Assembly (NCBI GenBank): GCA_027036355.1 | Contig: JALVQZ010000155.1 | Coordinates: 1-35,268, forward strand | DNA from: Acidimicrobiia bacterium | GTDB taxonomy: Bacteria; Actinomycetota; Acidimicrobiia; Spongiisociales; UBA5794 | Length of the DNA: 35,268 nt | Reading direction: 5' to 3' | Shown: piece after piece, positions 1 to 7,616 of the stretch | Layout: each line of letters starts with the position of its first letter | Position numbering within the stretch: the stretch's first letter is position 1 | Program-made: the position numbers and the translations under genes | Notes under the pieces: generated by a model | Databases searched by the model: none | Told to the model about the DNA's origin: nothing | What the model saw: only the letters and a program-made list of their open reading frames with translations

Positions 1-1047
1 CTTCCCGACCGGGAACTCGTCGATGTAGCCGTAGCCACCGTGGATCTGGACCCCCCGGTCGGCGACCCGAACCGCGGCCTCGGACGCGTGGAACTTGGCG
101 ATCGTCGACTCGATCGTCACCGTCTCGCCCCGGTCGAACATGTCGGCGACCCGCAACGTCAACAACCGTGAGATCTCGACGTCGACGGCCATCTCGGCCA
201 GATGCTCCTGGACGAGCTGGAACGCCGCGATCGGACGACCGAACTGCTCACGTTCCCCCGCGTACGCGAGGGACGCTTCCAACGCTCCCCGGGCGATCCC
301 CACACACCCTGCCGCCACCGACATCCGCCCCCGGTTCAGCGCCGACAACGCCACGGCCAGTCCCTGACCCACCTCACCGAGACGGGCGTCGTCGCCGACA
401 CGGACATCCTCGAGGTACAGCTCGGCCGTGTCCTGGGCTCGCAGGCCCAGCTTCCCGGTGATCTTGCGGCGGGTGAACCCCTCCGCGTCGGTGGGGACCG
501 CGAACGCCGTCAGGCCCCGCGAACCCTCACCGGTCCTGGCGAACACCAACGCCAGGGCGGCCTTGATGCCGTTGGTGATGAAGATCTTCGAACCGTTCAA
601 CACCCATCCGTCACCGTCGCGCCGGGCGGTCGTCCGGAGGCTCGCCGGGTCCGAGCCCGACGACGGCTCGGTCAACGCGAAACACCCGATCGCCGTGCCG
701 TCGCAGAGGCCGGGAAGGAACCGGCGCTTCTGGGTCTCGCTCCCCCACGCGGCGATGGTCTTGCCCACGAGACCGACGTTGACCGAGATCACGCCCCGGA
801 TCGCCGAGTCCGCCACCCCGAGCTCTTCGAGCACGAGGCAGTACCCGACGTTGTCGCACGGCGTGCCGCCGTACTCGGCGGGAAGGGTCAACCCGAGGAA
901 CCCCACCTCGGCGAGGGCGTGGAGGATCGCCGGATCGTACTCCTCCGCCCGGTCCCATTCCCGCACGTGGGGAACGATCTCTGCCGCGGCGAACGCCGCC
1001 GCGGTCTCCCGGAACAAGCGATGCTCGTCGGTCAGCTCGAAGTTCAC
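1..1047 (-). CDS. acyl-CoA dehydrogenase (3' end beyond window)
   Basis: Flavoprotein of fatty-acid or related acyl-CoA oxidation: it introduces the alpha-beta double bond and passes electrons to ETF. The start is a GTG at 1047-1045, overlapping the TGA of the upstream hydratase gene by four bases (GTGA), so the two are translationally coupled. The N-terminus (FELTDEHRLFRETAAAFA) and an FAD/substrate-binding strand (CFALTEPSSGSDPASL) are typical. The last visible residues, IHGGYGYIDEFPVGK, are the usual C-terminal motif before the terminal helices. About 349 codons are visible against a family length near 380, so roughly 30 residues lie outside the window, including the region where many members carry the catalytic glutamate. 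Substrate chain length cannot be read from the sequence. Confidence 0.93.
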   Translation of the reverse strand, partial: MNFELTDEHRLFRETAAAFAAAEIVPHVREWDRAEEYDPAILHALAEVGFLGLTLPAEYGGTPCDNVGYCLVLEELGVADSAIRGVISVNVGLVGKTIAAWGSETQKRRFLPGLCDGTAIGCFALTEPSSGSDPASLRTTARRDGDGWVLNGSKIFITNGIKAALALVFARTGEGSRGLTAFAVPTDAEGFTRRKITGKLGLRAQDTAELYLEDVRVGDDARLGEVGQGLAVALSALNRGRMSVAAGCVGIARGALEASLAYAGEREQFGRPIAAFQLVQEHLAEMAVDVEISRLLTLRVADMFDRGETVTIESTIAKFHASEAAVRVADRGVQIHGGYGYIDEFPVGK

Positions 1048-1685
1048 GCCATCTCCGTCAGGTCGCTGGGCCCGAATGTAGCCAGTCGCTCGGCGACGCC
1101 GATGGCGACGGCACCGAGCGACGAGGCAGGCACCACGTCCCACACGAGGCCCCACGCCTTCGCCGTGGGAGCGTCGATGGCCGATCCCAGCAAGGCGGCA
1201 GCGAGCGCTCTCGCCCGGCCGACGGCGTGCGGCAACAGCCAGGTGCCGCCGCCGTCGGGCATGAGGCCGACGCGGGAGAAGGCCTCGACGAACCGCGCGT
1301 CGGCCGCCGCGACCACCACGTCGGCGGCCAGCGCCAGGCTCGCTCCGGCTCCGGCGGCGACCCCCTGAACGGCGCTGACGACCGGCTTCGGCCCGTACCG
1401 GATGCTCCGCACGAGCGGGTTGTAGGCCTCCTCGAGGCTGGCGCCGAGATCCAACGGCGGAGCACCGGGCGGCACGTACCGCAAGGAGAGGTCCTGTCCC
1501 GAGCAGAAGGCCCGACCCTCCGCGTCGAGGACGATCGCCCCGACGCGCGGATCGCCCATCGCGGCGTCCACCCCCCGACGCAGATCGATGACCATCTCCG
1601 CGTCGAGGGCGTTGAGCTTGTCGGGTCGTGCGAGCGTGAACACGGCGATCCGGCCTGCGGTTCGGCGGCGGATCGAGTCGGTCAC
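1044..1685 (-). CDS. short enoyl-CoA hydratase/isomerase family protein (PaaG-like)
   Basis: Crotonase-fold protein of 213 residues. The start is taken as the GTG at 1685-1683, which overlaps the hydrolase stop (GTGA); the longer in-frame reading runs back into the hydrolase gene and has no family similarity. RPDKLNALDAEM, the oxyanion-hole segment GRAFCSGQDL and the second oxyanion glycines (GVAAGAGASLALAADVV) are present. GLMPDGGGTWLLPHAVG resembles PaaG-type isomerases. The protein stops soon after AERLAT, where family members normally continue for about 40-50 residues into the C-terminal helices that cap the active site and help trimerisation. It is therefore C-terminally short: either a natural variant or a deletion that fused its end to the dehydrogenase start. 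It precedes the acyl-CoA dehydrogenase, so a beta-oxidation-like role is likely. Confidence 0.85.
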   Translation of the reverse strand: MTDSIRRRTAGRIAVFTLARPDKLNALDAEMVIDLRRGVDAAMGDPRVGAIVLDAEGRAFCSGQDLSLRYVPPGAPPLDLGASLEEAYNPLVRSIRYGPKPVVSAVQGVAAGAGASLALAADVVVAAADARFVEAFSRVGLMPDGGGTWLLPHAVGRARALAAALLGSAIDAPTAKAWGLVWDVVPASSLGAVAIGVAERLATFGPSDLTEMA

Positions 1686-2608
1686 GGACCCACGCCGACG
1701 AACGCTTCGATGGCGTCGACGAACTCGTCCGCTCTGGACAGGATCGCCTCGTGGCCAGAGCCGAACATCTCGTGGATCCTCGCCTCGGGAAGGTACGAGG
1801 CGAGCTGGTACTGGGTGCGAGCGGGGACCACCTTGTCGTCCGACAAGATGATCACCATGATCGGAACGTCGAGGGTCCCCACCCAGGGCCGCGAATCGAA
1901 CCGCCACACCGCGGCGCCCGACTCGTAGTAGAGGGTCGGGTCACGGTTCATCAGGTTCTCCCACAACCACCGGCCGTGTTCGATGGCGATGATGCCTTGG
2001 GAGACGAGGAGCCGGTACGTGACCATGGCCGACTCCTTCTTGGAGAGGCGAGCGGCGGCCCGCCCCAGCCAGAAAGCGACCCGGACCGCCCCCCGGTGCC
2101 GGTCGATCGGGTAGGCGGCGGTCGCGGCGAGGATGAGCGACCGGACCCGGCCCGGGTACCGGCGGGCGAACGCCTGCGCCGCCATCCCGCCCATCGAGTA
2201 ACCGAACAGCGACACGGGGCCCTCGACACCGATCGCGTCGAGGATGCCCGCGAGTTCGTCGGCCAGGTCCTCGATGTCGAAGTGATCTCGGATCCGGTCG
2301 GACTTCCCGTGGTTGCGATGATCGGGAACGATGACCCGATAGTGCTGCGACAAGCGTGGAAGGACCCGGAAGAACGTCATCAGGGAATCGAAGCTCCAGC
2401 CATGGACGAGCACGAGAGGCGGAGCGGCCGGATCGCCCAGCTCCCTGACGAGGAACTCGTGTTCGCCGACGATGACGGTCCGGCCCGTGACCCGGCTCGG
2501 TCGGCGTTGGATGCCATGGAACCGAGGCGGGAACTCCGGTCCCAGCAGCCGCCAGGCCATCCACGCCAGGAAGCCGTACCACAGGGCCCGAGCCGTTCGT
2601 CGGATCAT
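1682..2608 (-). CDS. alpha/beta-hydrolase fold protein
   Basis: Predicted serine hydrolase of 308 residues. It shows the oxyanion-hole motif LVHGWSFDS near residue 68, the strand [13 protein letters not shown], and the nucleophile elbow GYSMGG with Ser about 138. An acidic position in ILSDDKVVP and a late histidine in GSGHEAI (about 285) complete a plausible Ser-Asp-His triad. The first 20-25 residues are hydrophobic with basic residues ([20 protein letters not shown]) and could act as a membrane anchor. The ATG at 2608 overlaps the stop of the upstream [2Fe-2S] gene (ATGA), and its own stop overlaps the hydratase GTG. The substrate is not predictable; esterase, thioesterase or C-C hydrolase activity are all possible. 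Confidence 0.85.
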   Translation of the reverse strand: MIRRTARALWYGFLAWMAWRLLGPEFPPRFHGIQRRPSRVTGRTVIVGEHEFLVRELGDPAAPPLVLVHGWSFDSLMTFFRVLPRLSQHYRVIVPDHRNHGKSDRIRDHFDIEDLADELAGILDAIGVEGPVSLFGYSMGGMAAQAFARRYPGRVRSLILAATAAYPIDRHRGAVRVAFWLGRAAARLSKKESAMVTYRLLVSQGIIAIEHGRWLWENLMNRDPTLYYESGAAVWRFDSRPWVGTLDVPIMVIILSDDKVVPARTQYQLASYLPEARIHEMFGSGHEAILSRADEFVDAIEAFVGVGP

Positions 2609-3045
2609 CGATCCCCACCGAGGTCGTCGACGGCGAACACGTACTCGGCCACCGGCACGCCGTCGACGAGGTGTTCGACGATGATCCGCTCCATCACCTC
2701 GGGAGTCACCGAGTGGTACCAGGTTCCCTCCGGGTAGACGACCACGATCGGGCCCCGCTCACAGATCCGGAAACAGTCGACCTTCGATCGCAGCACCGTT
2801 CCCCCGCCGTCGGTGGCCGGCGGCGGAGAAGCGTCGAGGTCGTCGCCGCGCCACGGGGCGGGGGCCGAGGCGAGGCCGAGCTCCTTCAGGCGCCGCTTCA
2901 GGTACCGCCACAGTTCGGCGGATTCCTCGGCGGTCGAACACCGCGGGGTGGACTGCTGGGCGCAGACGAAGACGTGACGGCGGAGCGTCCCGATGCCCAG
3001 CGACGTAGCGATCGCCCGCAACCGATCCCTACCGACGTCCTCCAT
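2605..3045 (-). CDS. thioredoxin-like [2Fe-2S] ferredoxin domain protein
   Basis: Protein of 146 residues with the cysteine pattern of thioredoxin-fold [2Fe-2S] ferredoxins: C28 and C36 in [12 protein letters not shown], then C91 and C95 in [11 protein letters not shown], followed by the family signature [11 protein letters not shown]. The family relates to the NuoE C-terminal domain and to stand-alone 2Fe-2S proteins that carry electrons. It is the first gene of the minus-strand operon leading to the hydrolase, hydratase and dehydrogenase. A 77-bp divergent gap separates it from selD. A GGGGAG stretch about 10 nt before the ATG may be the ribosome site. Its electron-transfer partner is unknown; the neighbouring dehydrogenase is only a positional candidate. 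Confidence 0.8.
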   Translation of the reverse strand: MEDVGRDRLRAIATSLGIGTLRRHVFVCAQQSTPRCSTAEESAELWRYLKRRLKELGLASAPAPWRGDDLDASPPPATDGGGTVLRSKVDCFRICERGPIVVVYPEGTWYHSVTPEVMERIIVEHLVDGVPVAEYVFAVDDLGGDR

Positions 3046-3108
3046 CGTGACAGTCTCCCCGAGGTCACCGGACTATGGCAAGTCGCTCTCGGCGGCCCGT
3101 AGGGCCGA

Positions 3109-3114
3109 TACGCT
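3109..3114 (+). promoter_or_regulatory. putative -10 box of selD, leaderless start
   Basis: TACGCT ends 8 nt before the selD ATG at 3123. This spacing places the transcription start at or next to the start codon. A similar TANNNT box lies 6-10 nt before at least nine other first genes in the window. Confidence 0.5.
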
Positions 3115-3122
3115 GGGGGCCC

Positions 3123-4181
3123 ATGGAACCCATCCGCCTGACGGCCTTCTCGCACGGCGCCGGGTGAGCGTGCAAGCTCGGCCCTGACGAGCTGGCGCAG
3201 GTCCTGCGCCGTCTGCACACCACCGCACCGATCGAGCACCCGGATCTCCTCGTCGGGATCCCGGGAGGGGACGACGCGGCCGTCTTCAAGTTCCGGGAGG
3301 ACCTGGCGATCGTTCAGACGGTCGACTTCTTCACCCCGATCGTCGACGAAGCCGCCGACTGGGGCCGGATCGCGGCCGCCAACGCGCTCTCGGACGTCTA
3401 CGCGATGGGTGGGCGCCCGTTGATGGCCCTCCAGCTGGTCGGATGGCCCAGGGACCGCCTGTCGCTCGACCTTCTCGGCGACGTCATGGAAGGAGGGGCG
3501 GAGGTGCTCACCGAAGCCGGTTGCCTGCTCGTCGGGGGCCACACCATCGACGACGCCGAACCGAAGTACGGGTTCGCGGTGACCGGACTCGTCCATACCG
3601 AGGACCTCATCACGAACGCGGCCGCCGAGCCGGGCGACGTCCTCGTGCTCACCAAGCCCGTCGGCACCGGCATCGTCGCCACGGCGATCAAACGGGGCGA
3701 AGCCGACCCGGCGGTCAGGGACGCGGCGGTGGCGACGATGCGCCGGCTCAACGACGCGGCGGCCCGTGCGGCCACTCGGGTCAGGGTGCGAGCCGGGACC
3801 GACGTCACGGGCTTCGGCCTGCTCGGCCACCTCGGCGAGATCGTGAGAGCCTCCGGCGTCTCGGCCGAACTGGACGTCGAGGCCGTGCCGGTACTCCCCG
3901 GGGTGTCCGAGCTGATCGACGCCGGGATGGTACCCGGCGGGACCTTGCGGAACCTGGAATCGGTGGCCCGGATGGTCGACTTCGGCATGCTGGGGCGGGA
4001 CACCCAGCTCCTCCTCGCCGACGCCCAGACGAGCGGCGGCCTCCTCCTGGCCGTTCCGGCGCCGCTGCACGGCGCGCTGCTCGAAGCGCTCTCGGAGGAG
4101 GGTGTCGACGCCGCCTCCGTGGGACGGATCGTCGCTCGCGGGTTCGCCGATGGACCGACCGGACGGATCACCGTCCGCTGA
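3123..4181 (+). CDS. selD: selenide, water dikinase SelD, selenocysteine-containing (in-frame TGA at 3165-3167)
   Basis: Makes selenophosphate from selenide and ATP, the selenium donor for Sec-tRNA and selenouridine. From the ATG at 3123 the frame reads SHGAG-TGA-ACKLGPDEL, where TGA occupies the catalytic Sec/Cys position (residue 15) and K18 matches the essential lysine next to it. Downstream the frame stays open to 4181, giving 352 residues, the normal SelD length. Family motifs follow: GDDAAVF, QTVDFFTPIVDE, NALSDVYAMGG, GGHTIDDAEPKYG, TKPVGTG, GTDVTGFGLLGHL and DAQTSGGLL. A hairpin fitting a bacterial SECIS sits 3' of the TGA. Starting at the internal ATG 3405 would delete the ATP/Mg and catalytic N-terminus. 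No selA, selB or selC lies in the window, so use of Sec is inferred from this gene alone. Confidence 0.93.
3194..3210 (+). promoter_or_regulatory. putative bacterial SECIS hairpin of selD
   Basis: GGCGCAG pairs perfectly with CTGCGCC around the tri-nucleotide GTC, so the apex reads CAGGTCCTG, like the GGUC-type apical loops of bSECIS elements. The apex lies about 33 nt after the in-frame TGA, within the distance known for bacterial SECIS elements. It is embedded in the coding sequence, as expected for SelB-dependent recoding. Confidence 0.7.
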
Positions 4182-4240
4182 CCGACCGGACGGTCCCCCG
4201 ACTTGCCGTCGGCTTCCAGGGTCCTACCATCGATGCATGC

Positions 4241-4261
4241 TCGGGTCGCTCCGCGACCCGA
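4241..4261 (+). other. small hairpin between selD and mgtE
   Basis: TCGGGTCG and CGACCCGA form an inverted repeat around a five-base loop. It is the first of three consecutive hairpins in the 178-bp gap between selD and mgtE. Its role is unknown; it may be part of a terminator array or a leader RNA. Confidence 0.45.
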
Positions 4262-4262
4262 T

Positions 4263-4296
4263 GGCAGGCCCCCTCGTCCCCCCTGGGGGGCCTGCC
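4263..4296 (+). terminator. selD: putative terminator hairpin downstream of selD
   Basis: An 11-bp perfect stem (GGCAGGCCCCC with GGGGGCCTGCC) encloses a 12-base loop, 80 bp after the selD stop. It is followed by CCTTTC rather than a long T-run, which is common for terminators in high-GC actinobacteria. Confidence 0.6.
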
Positions 4297-4302
4297 CCTT
4301 TC

Positions 4303-4335
4303 ACGGAGCCGGCGTCCCCGCGACGCCGGCTCCGT
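4303..4335 (+). terminator. second strong hairpin before mgtE
   Basis: A 14-bp perfect stem (ACGGAGCCGGCGTC with GACGCCGGCTCCGT) surrounds a five-base loop and is followed by CGTTCC. It ends only 9 bp before the putative mgtE -10 box. It most likely ends selD transcription; an alternative is an operator. If mgtE is leaderless, the hairpin is not in the mgtE mRNA and cannot be an mgtE riboswitch. Confidence 0.5.
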
Positions 4336-4344
4336 CGTTCCCGA

Positions 4345-4350
4345 TAGGCT
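4345..4350 (+). promoter_or_regulatory. mgtE: putative -10 box of mgtE, leaderless start
   Basis: TAGGCT ends 9 nt before the mgtE ATG at 4360. No Shine-Dalgarno sequence is seen in that gap (GACGTCCCC). Confidence 0.5.
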
Positions 4351-4359
4351 GACGTCCCC

Positions 4360-5787
4360 ATGAAGTTCCGGTTCCCCCAGCCCCGCCGCGTCACCCACGC
4401 CCTGCGTGAGCTGGCGCGCCGTCAACCCGACGAGGCCGAGGAGTACCTCGAAGAGCACCACGAGGAATGGGAGCAGCTCGCCGAGACCGTCCCCGAAGAC
4501 GCCGCCGACATCCTCGAAGCCATCGACGAGGAAGGAGCCGCCGAGCTGCTCACGGGGCTGCCTCCCGACGATGCCGGCGAGGTCCTCGACGAGATGAAGC
4601 CCGAGGCGGCGGCGGACATCCTCGAGGAGCTCGATCCCGCCACCGCGGCGGACCTCATCGAGGAGATGGAACCCGACCAGGCCGCCGACGTCATCGGGGC
4701 CCTGGAGGAGGACGAACGCACCGCGGTGCTCGCCCACCTCGAGCCGGAGAAGGCCCGCGAGATCGAGCGGCTCCTCGTCTACGAGGCGGACACCGCCGGC
4801 GGCATGATGACCACCGACGTCGCCGCCCTGCCGATCGGGATGACCGCAGGCGAAGCCATCGAAGCCCTGCGCCGCCTCCACGACGAGCTCGGCTCCAACC
4901 TCACCTACGTCTACACCGTCGATCCGCGAGGCCACCTCGTCGGCGTCGTCCCGTTCCGGGAGCTGGTCTTCGCCCGACCAGGCCAGGGCCTGGACGAACT
5001 GGTCATCCGCGACCCGGTGTCGGTGACGCCCGACACCGACCGGGAGCACGTCGCCGAGCTCATCCACCGGTACCACCTCCAAGCCATCCCGGTCGTCGAC
5101 CACGACGGCCTCCTGCTCGGCATGGTCAAGTTCGGCGAGGCGATGGAAGCGATCCAGGCCGAAGCCGGCGAGGACCTCGCGGTCATGTTCGGCGCCGGGG
5201 AAGAGGAGTCCGTGTTCACCCCGGTGCGTGAGTCGGTGAGGCGCCGCCTGCCCTGGAACCTCTTCAACCTCCTGGCCGGGTTCGTGACCGTGTTCGTCGT
5301 GGCGCAGTTCGAGGACACCCTCGCCCGCTACGCGCTCCTGGCCGCCTACATGCCGCTGGTCGCCGGGCTCTCGGGCAACAGCGGCGCCCAAGCGATCGCC
5401 GTCACGATCCGATCGATCGCCGTCGGCGAGCTCCCCCGCGGCAAGGAGCTGCGGGCGGTTCGTCGGGAGCTGGCCATCGGCCTGGTCCGTGGCACGATCA
5501 TCGCCACGGTCGGTGCGATCCTGGTGGCGGCCACCGTGGCGTTGCTGTCCCGGGGAGGCCCCGCCGATCCCGGACAGATCCCGGTGGCGCCGGCGCAGAT
5601 GGCGTGGATCATCTGGATCTCGATGATGATCGGGTTCACCGTCGCCGCCCTCGCCGGATCGTCCATCCCGCTGATCCTCCGCCGTCTCGGCCTCGACCCC
5701 GCGCTGGCGTCGAACATCTTCCTGACCATGACCACCGACGCGGTGGGATTCGGGACGTTCCTGCTGACCGCGACGCTGCTCCTCTAG
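4360..5787 (+). CDS. mgtE: magnesium transporter MgtE
   Basis: Mg2+ channel/transporter of the inner membrane, 475 residues. The N-terminal acidic superhelical domain (about 20-130) is built of repeats such as PDDAGEVLDEM, PATAADLIEEM and PDQAADVIGAL. Two CBS domains follow (about 140-270; MMTTDVAALPIG, IRDPVSVTPDTDREHVAEL), which in the family sense cytosolic Mg2+ and gate the pore. The C-terminal membrane domain has about five helices and the family signature YMPLVAGLSGNSGAQA, then DAVGFGTFLL at the end. The ATG at 4360 follows a -10-like box by 9 nt with no ribosome site, suggesting a leaderless mRNA. The gene is monocistronic and ends 3 bp from the convergent lipoprotein gene. Confidence 0.97.
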   Translation: MKFRFPQPRRVTHALRELARRQPDEAEEYLEEHHEEWEQLAETVPEDAADILEAIDEEGAAELLTGLPPDDAGEVLDEMKPEAAADILEELDPATAADLIEEMEPDQAADVIGALEEDERTAVLAHLEPEKAREIERLLVYEADTAGGMMTTDVAALPIGMTAGEAIEALRRLHDELGSNLTYVYTVDPRGHLVGVVPFRELVFARPGQGLDELVIRDPVSVTPDTDREHVAELIHRYHLQAIPVVDHDGLLLGMVKFGEAMEAIQAEAGEDLAVMFGAGEEESVFTPVRESVRRRLPWNLFNLLAGFVTVFVVAQFEDTLARYALLAAYMPLVAGLSGNSGAQAIAVTIRSIAVGELPRGKELRAVRRELAIGLVRGTIIATVGAILVAATVALLSRGGPADPGQIPVAPAQMAWIIWISMMIGFTVAALAGSSIPLILRRLGLDPALASNIFLTMTTDAVGFGTFLLTATLLL

Positions 5788-5790
5788 CTC

Positions 5791-6294
5791 CTACGAGCCG
5801 ATCACGGCGGTCCCGGCGTCGCTGAAGGGACCCTCGTAGACGATCCGGAAGCCCTCGACGAGCCGGGCGAGGAAGTGCTCCGACAGGATCGCCTGCTCCT
5901 CGTCGGAGGGTTCGTCGAGCATGACGATGTCGACGGCCGCGGGATCGTCGACCACGTAGACCTCGTAGATCGGTGGGAACGTCTCGACCACGTCGGTGAT
6001 GACGTCGTAGACGTCGATGTCGGTGAGGCCCTGACCATCGCCCTCGACCAGCACGACGACGGCGTCACCGAGATCCGAGACGGGGATCCTTCGAACGATC
6101 CGGTACTCGACGCCTTGGGCGCCGATGAGCGGCGGCAGCGTCGTGGTGGTCGTGGTGGTCGTCTCCGACGGCGCGGTGGTCGTGATCAGCGGCCGGGTCG
6201 TCACGGTCGTCTCGACGGAACCCGAGCGGTTGCACGCCGAGGCGACGACCCCGACGGCGACGACGGTCACGACCACGGTGCGAGCGATCCTCAC
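5791..6294 (-). CDS. small threonine-rich lipoprotein of unknown function
   Basis: A 167-residue secreted protein. A hydrophobic signal (VVVTVVAVGVVASAC) ends in a lipobox with the cysteine at about residue 21, so the mature protein is predicted to be membrane-anchored outside the cell. A Thr-rich linker (TTTAPSETTTTTTTT) precedes a compact acidic domain of about 115 residues. I recognise no family. The GTG start at 6294 has TAGAGT 6 nt upstream, a leaderless-type arrangement. It is convergent with mgtE. Confidence 0.75.
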   Translation of the reverse strand: MRIARTVVVTVVAVGVVASACNRSGSVETTVTTRPLITTTAPSETTTTTTTTLPPLIGAQGVEYRIVRRIPVSDLGDAVVVLVEGDGQGLTDIDVYDVITDVVETFPPIYEVYVVDDPAAVDIVMLDEPSDEEQAILSEHFLARLVEGFRIVYEGPFSDAGTAVIGS

Positions 6295-6300
6295 CCGGCC

Positions 6301-6306
6301 ACTCTA
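6301..6306 (-). promoter_or_regulatory. putative -10 box of the 5791-6294 lipoprotein gene
   Basis: On the minus strand TAGAGT ends 6 nt before the GTG start, matching the leaderless pattern seen elsewhere in the window. Confidence 0.45.
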
Positions 6307-6360
6307 CCGGCGTGGCGGCGTACGGGCCGGGAGCCTGTCACATCGGGCCGGCACTACCGA

Positions 6361-6780
6361 TCATCGCGATGCCAGCCACTCGGCGTAGTCGACCCCGTCC
6401 ATCCACGGGGTGTGGTGGACGAGCCGGAAACGTCGCTGCACGTCCTCGAAACGTTCCGGGTCGGGAGCGTCCTCCAACTCCAGCATCGCCAGATCCAACG
6501 TCGGCCGCCACGCCGGTGGACCCAAGGCGGCGTCGACCTTCGACTCCCACGGGTCGGCGTCGGCGTCGGCGTCGGATCCCGCCCAGAGATCCCGGAGCTT
6601 GATCGCCATCCGAACGGCTTGGCGCAGGGATCTGGCCCGTGCCCGGTCGATCCGGTAGCCGTCGGCCGCCAGGGTCTCCAACCACTCGGCGAACGCCCCA
6701 TCCGAGCGCCACGCCTCCGGGTCCTCGACCACCGCGCGGTACAGGCGGTCCACGGCGTCCACGAGCGGAGCGCCGCTCAT
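6361..6780 (-). CDS. conserved-looking protein of unknown function
   Basis: A 139-residue soluble, acidic protein without a signal peptide or membrane segment, last gene of the operon that begins with the carboxylate-amine ligase. Its ATG overlaps the aminotransferase stop (ATGA), which supports it as a real gene. It is mainly predicted helix, with a run of alternating Asp-Ala (GSDADADADPW) in the middle. No recognisable domain or catalytic motif. A helper role for the upstream enzymes is only positional inference. Confidence 0.7.
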   Translation of the reverse strand: MSGAPLVDAVDRLYRAVVEDPEAWRSDGAFAEWLETLAADGYRIDRARARSLRQAVRMAIKLRDLWAGSDADADADPWESKVDAALGPPAWRPTLDLAMLELEDAPDPERFEDVQRRFRLVHHTPWMDGVDYAEWLASR

Positions 6781-7616
6781 CGTCCGGTCTCTGCGGCCAC
6801 GAGCTTCCTGAACGCCGCGGCCAGCCGTGCGGTCCGAGCACCCGGATCGAAGCGGCGAGCGTCGATGGCACCGACGGGGAGGACCTCCTTGACGGTCGAC
6901 ATGGCGAACACCTCGTCGGCGGCGAGGACCTCGTCGAGCGCGTACCGGCCCTGTTCGACCTCGATGCCGGAAGCGGCAGCCAGATCGAGGACGGCCGATC
7001 GGGTGATCGAGGCCAGGATCCCCAGCTCGAGGGACGGGGTCCGCAGCGTGTCGCCATGGAACCAGGCCACCGAGAAGGTGGGGCCTTCGAGGACGTCACC
7101 GTCCCGGCCGATCAACAGCGCGTCGTCGAAGCCGTCGCGTCTGGCGGCGAGGGCGGCGGCGAGGTTGAACCCGTACGACAGGATCTTGGCGCCGGTGAGC
7201 TCCGAGCGGGCCCCGTCGGGATGCCATGGAGCGAGGCGAGACCCGACACGGAGCGCCCGGGGAACCGCCGGTGGGCGCTCGGCGTACACGACGATCTTGG
7301 AGCCGATGCCGGGATGGACCGGATCGACGCCGCCGGAGACGAAGAGCCGCACGACGGCGTCTCGGGCGCCGTCCGCCACGGTCGTGCACCATCCAGCCAA
7401 CGACCCACGATCCGGGAGCGGCAGGTGGAGGGCCGCGGCCGAATGGGCGAGCCGGTCGAGATGGGCGTCGAGGCGGAAGATCGTCCCGCCGTACGCACGC
7501 ATCGCCTCGAAACACCCGTAGCCCCGCTGGAACCCGATGTCGAAGACGCTGACGCACGCGTCCTGAGCCGGAACGGCCACCCCGTCGATCAGTACGTCGC
7601 CGACGACGTCGATCAT
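6777..7616 (-). CDS. PLP-dependent class IV aminotransferase/lyase
   Basis: Fold-type IV PLP enzyme of 279 residues, the family of branched-chain aminotransferase, D-amino-acid transaminase and aminodeoxychorismate lyase. The motif VFDIGFQRGYGCFEAMRAYGG is typical, K144 in GAKILSYGFNL is the expected Schiff-base lysine, and the cofactor-binding segment EGPTFSVAWF replaces the more usual EGxxSNxF. The length fits aminodeoxychorismate lyase or D-amino-acid transaminase better than the longer branched-chain enzymes, but I cannot separate the options. The ATG at 7616 overlaps the NAD+ synthetase stop (ATGA), and its own stop overlaps the next start. Confidence 0.85.
   Translation of the reverse strand: MIDVVGDVLIDGVAVPAQDACVSVFDIGFQRGYGCFEAMRAYGGTIFRLDAHLDRLAHSAAALHLPLPDRGSLAGWCTTVADGARDAVVRLFVSGGVDPVHPGIGSKIVVYAERPPAVPRALRVGSRLAPWHPDGARSELTGAKILSYGFNLAAALAARRDGFDDALLIGRDGDVLEGPTFSVAWFHGDTLRTPSLELGILASITRSAVLDLAAASGIEVEQGRYALDEVLAADEVFAMSTVKEVLPVGAIDARRFDPGARTARLAAAFRKLVAAETGR

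Noticed and set aside
202-1368. Long plus-strand reading frame opposite the dehydrogenase and hydratase genes
   Set aside because: Arginine/proline-rich translation without motifs; the opposite strand encodes recognisable enzymes with coupled starts. High-GC shadow. The same applies to 1751-2737, 7637-9547 and 9385-10497.
2898-4070. Minus-strand frame opposite selD
   Set aside because: No family similarity; runs antisense through clear SelD motifs.
3405-4181. selD starting at the internal ATG
   Set aside because: Would remove the catalytic Sec/Lys and the GDDAAVF region; the upstream frame is SelD-like right through the TGA.
4182-4359. Mg2+ riboswitch for mgtE
   Set aside because: Only simple hairpins are visible, I cannot match the M-box core, and the -10 box 9 nt before the ATG argues for a leaderless mRNA.
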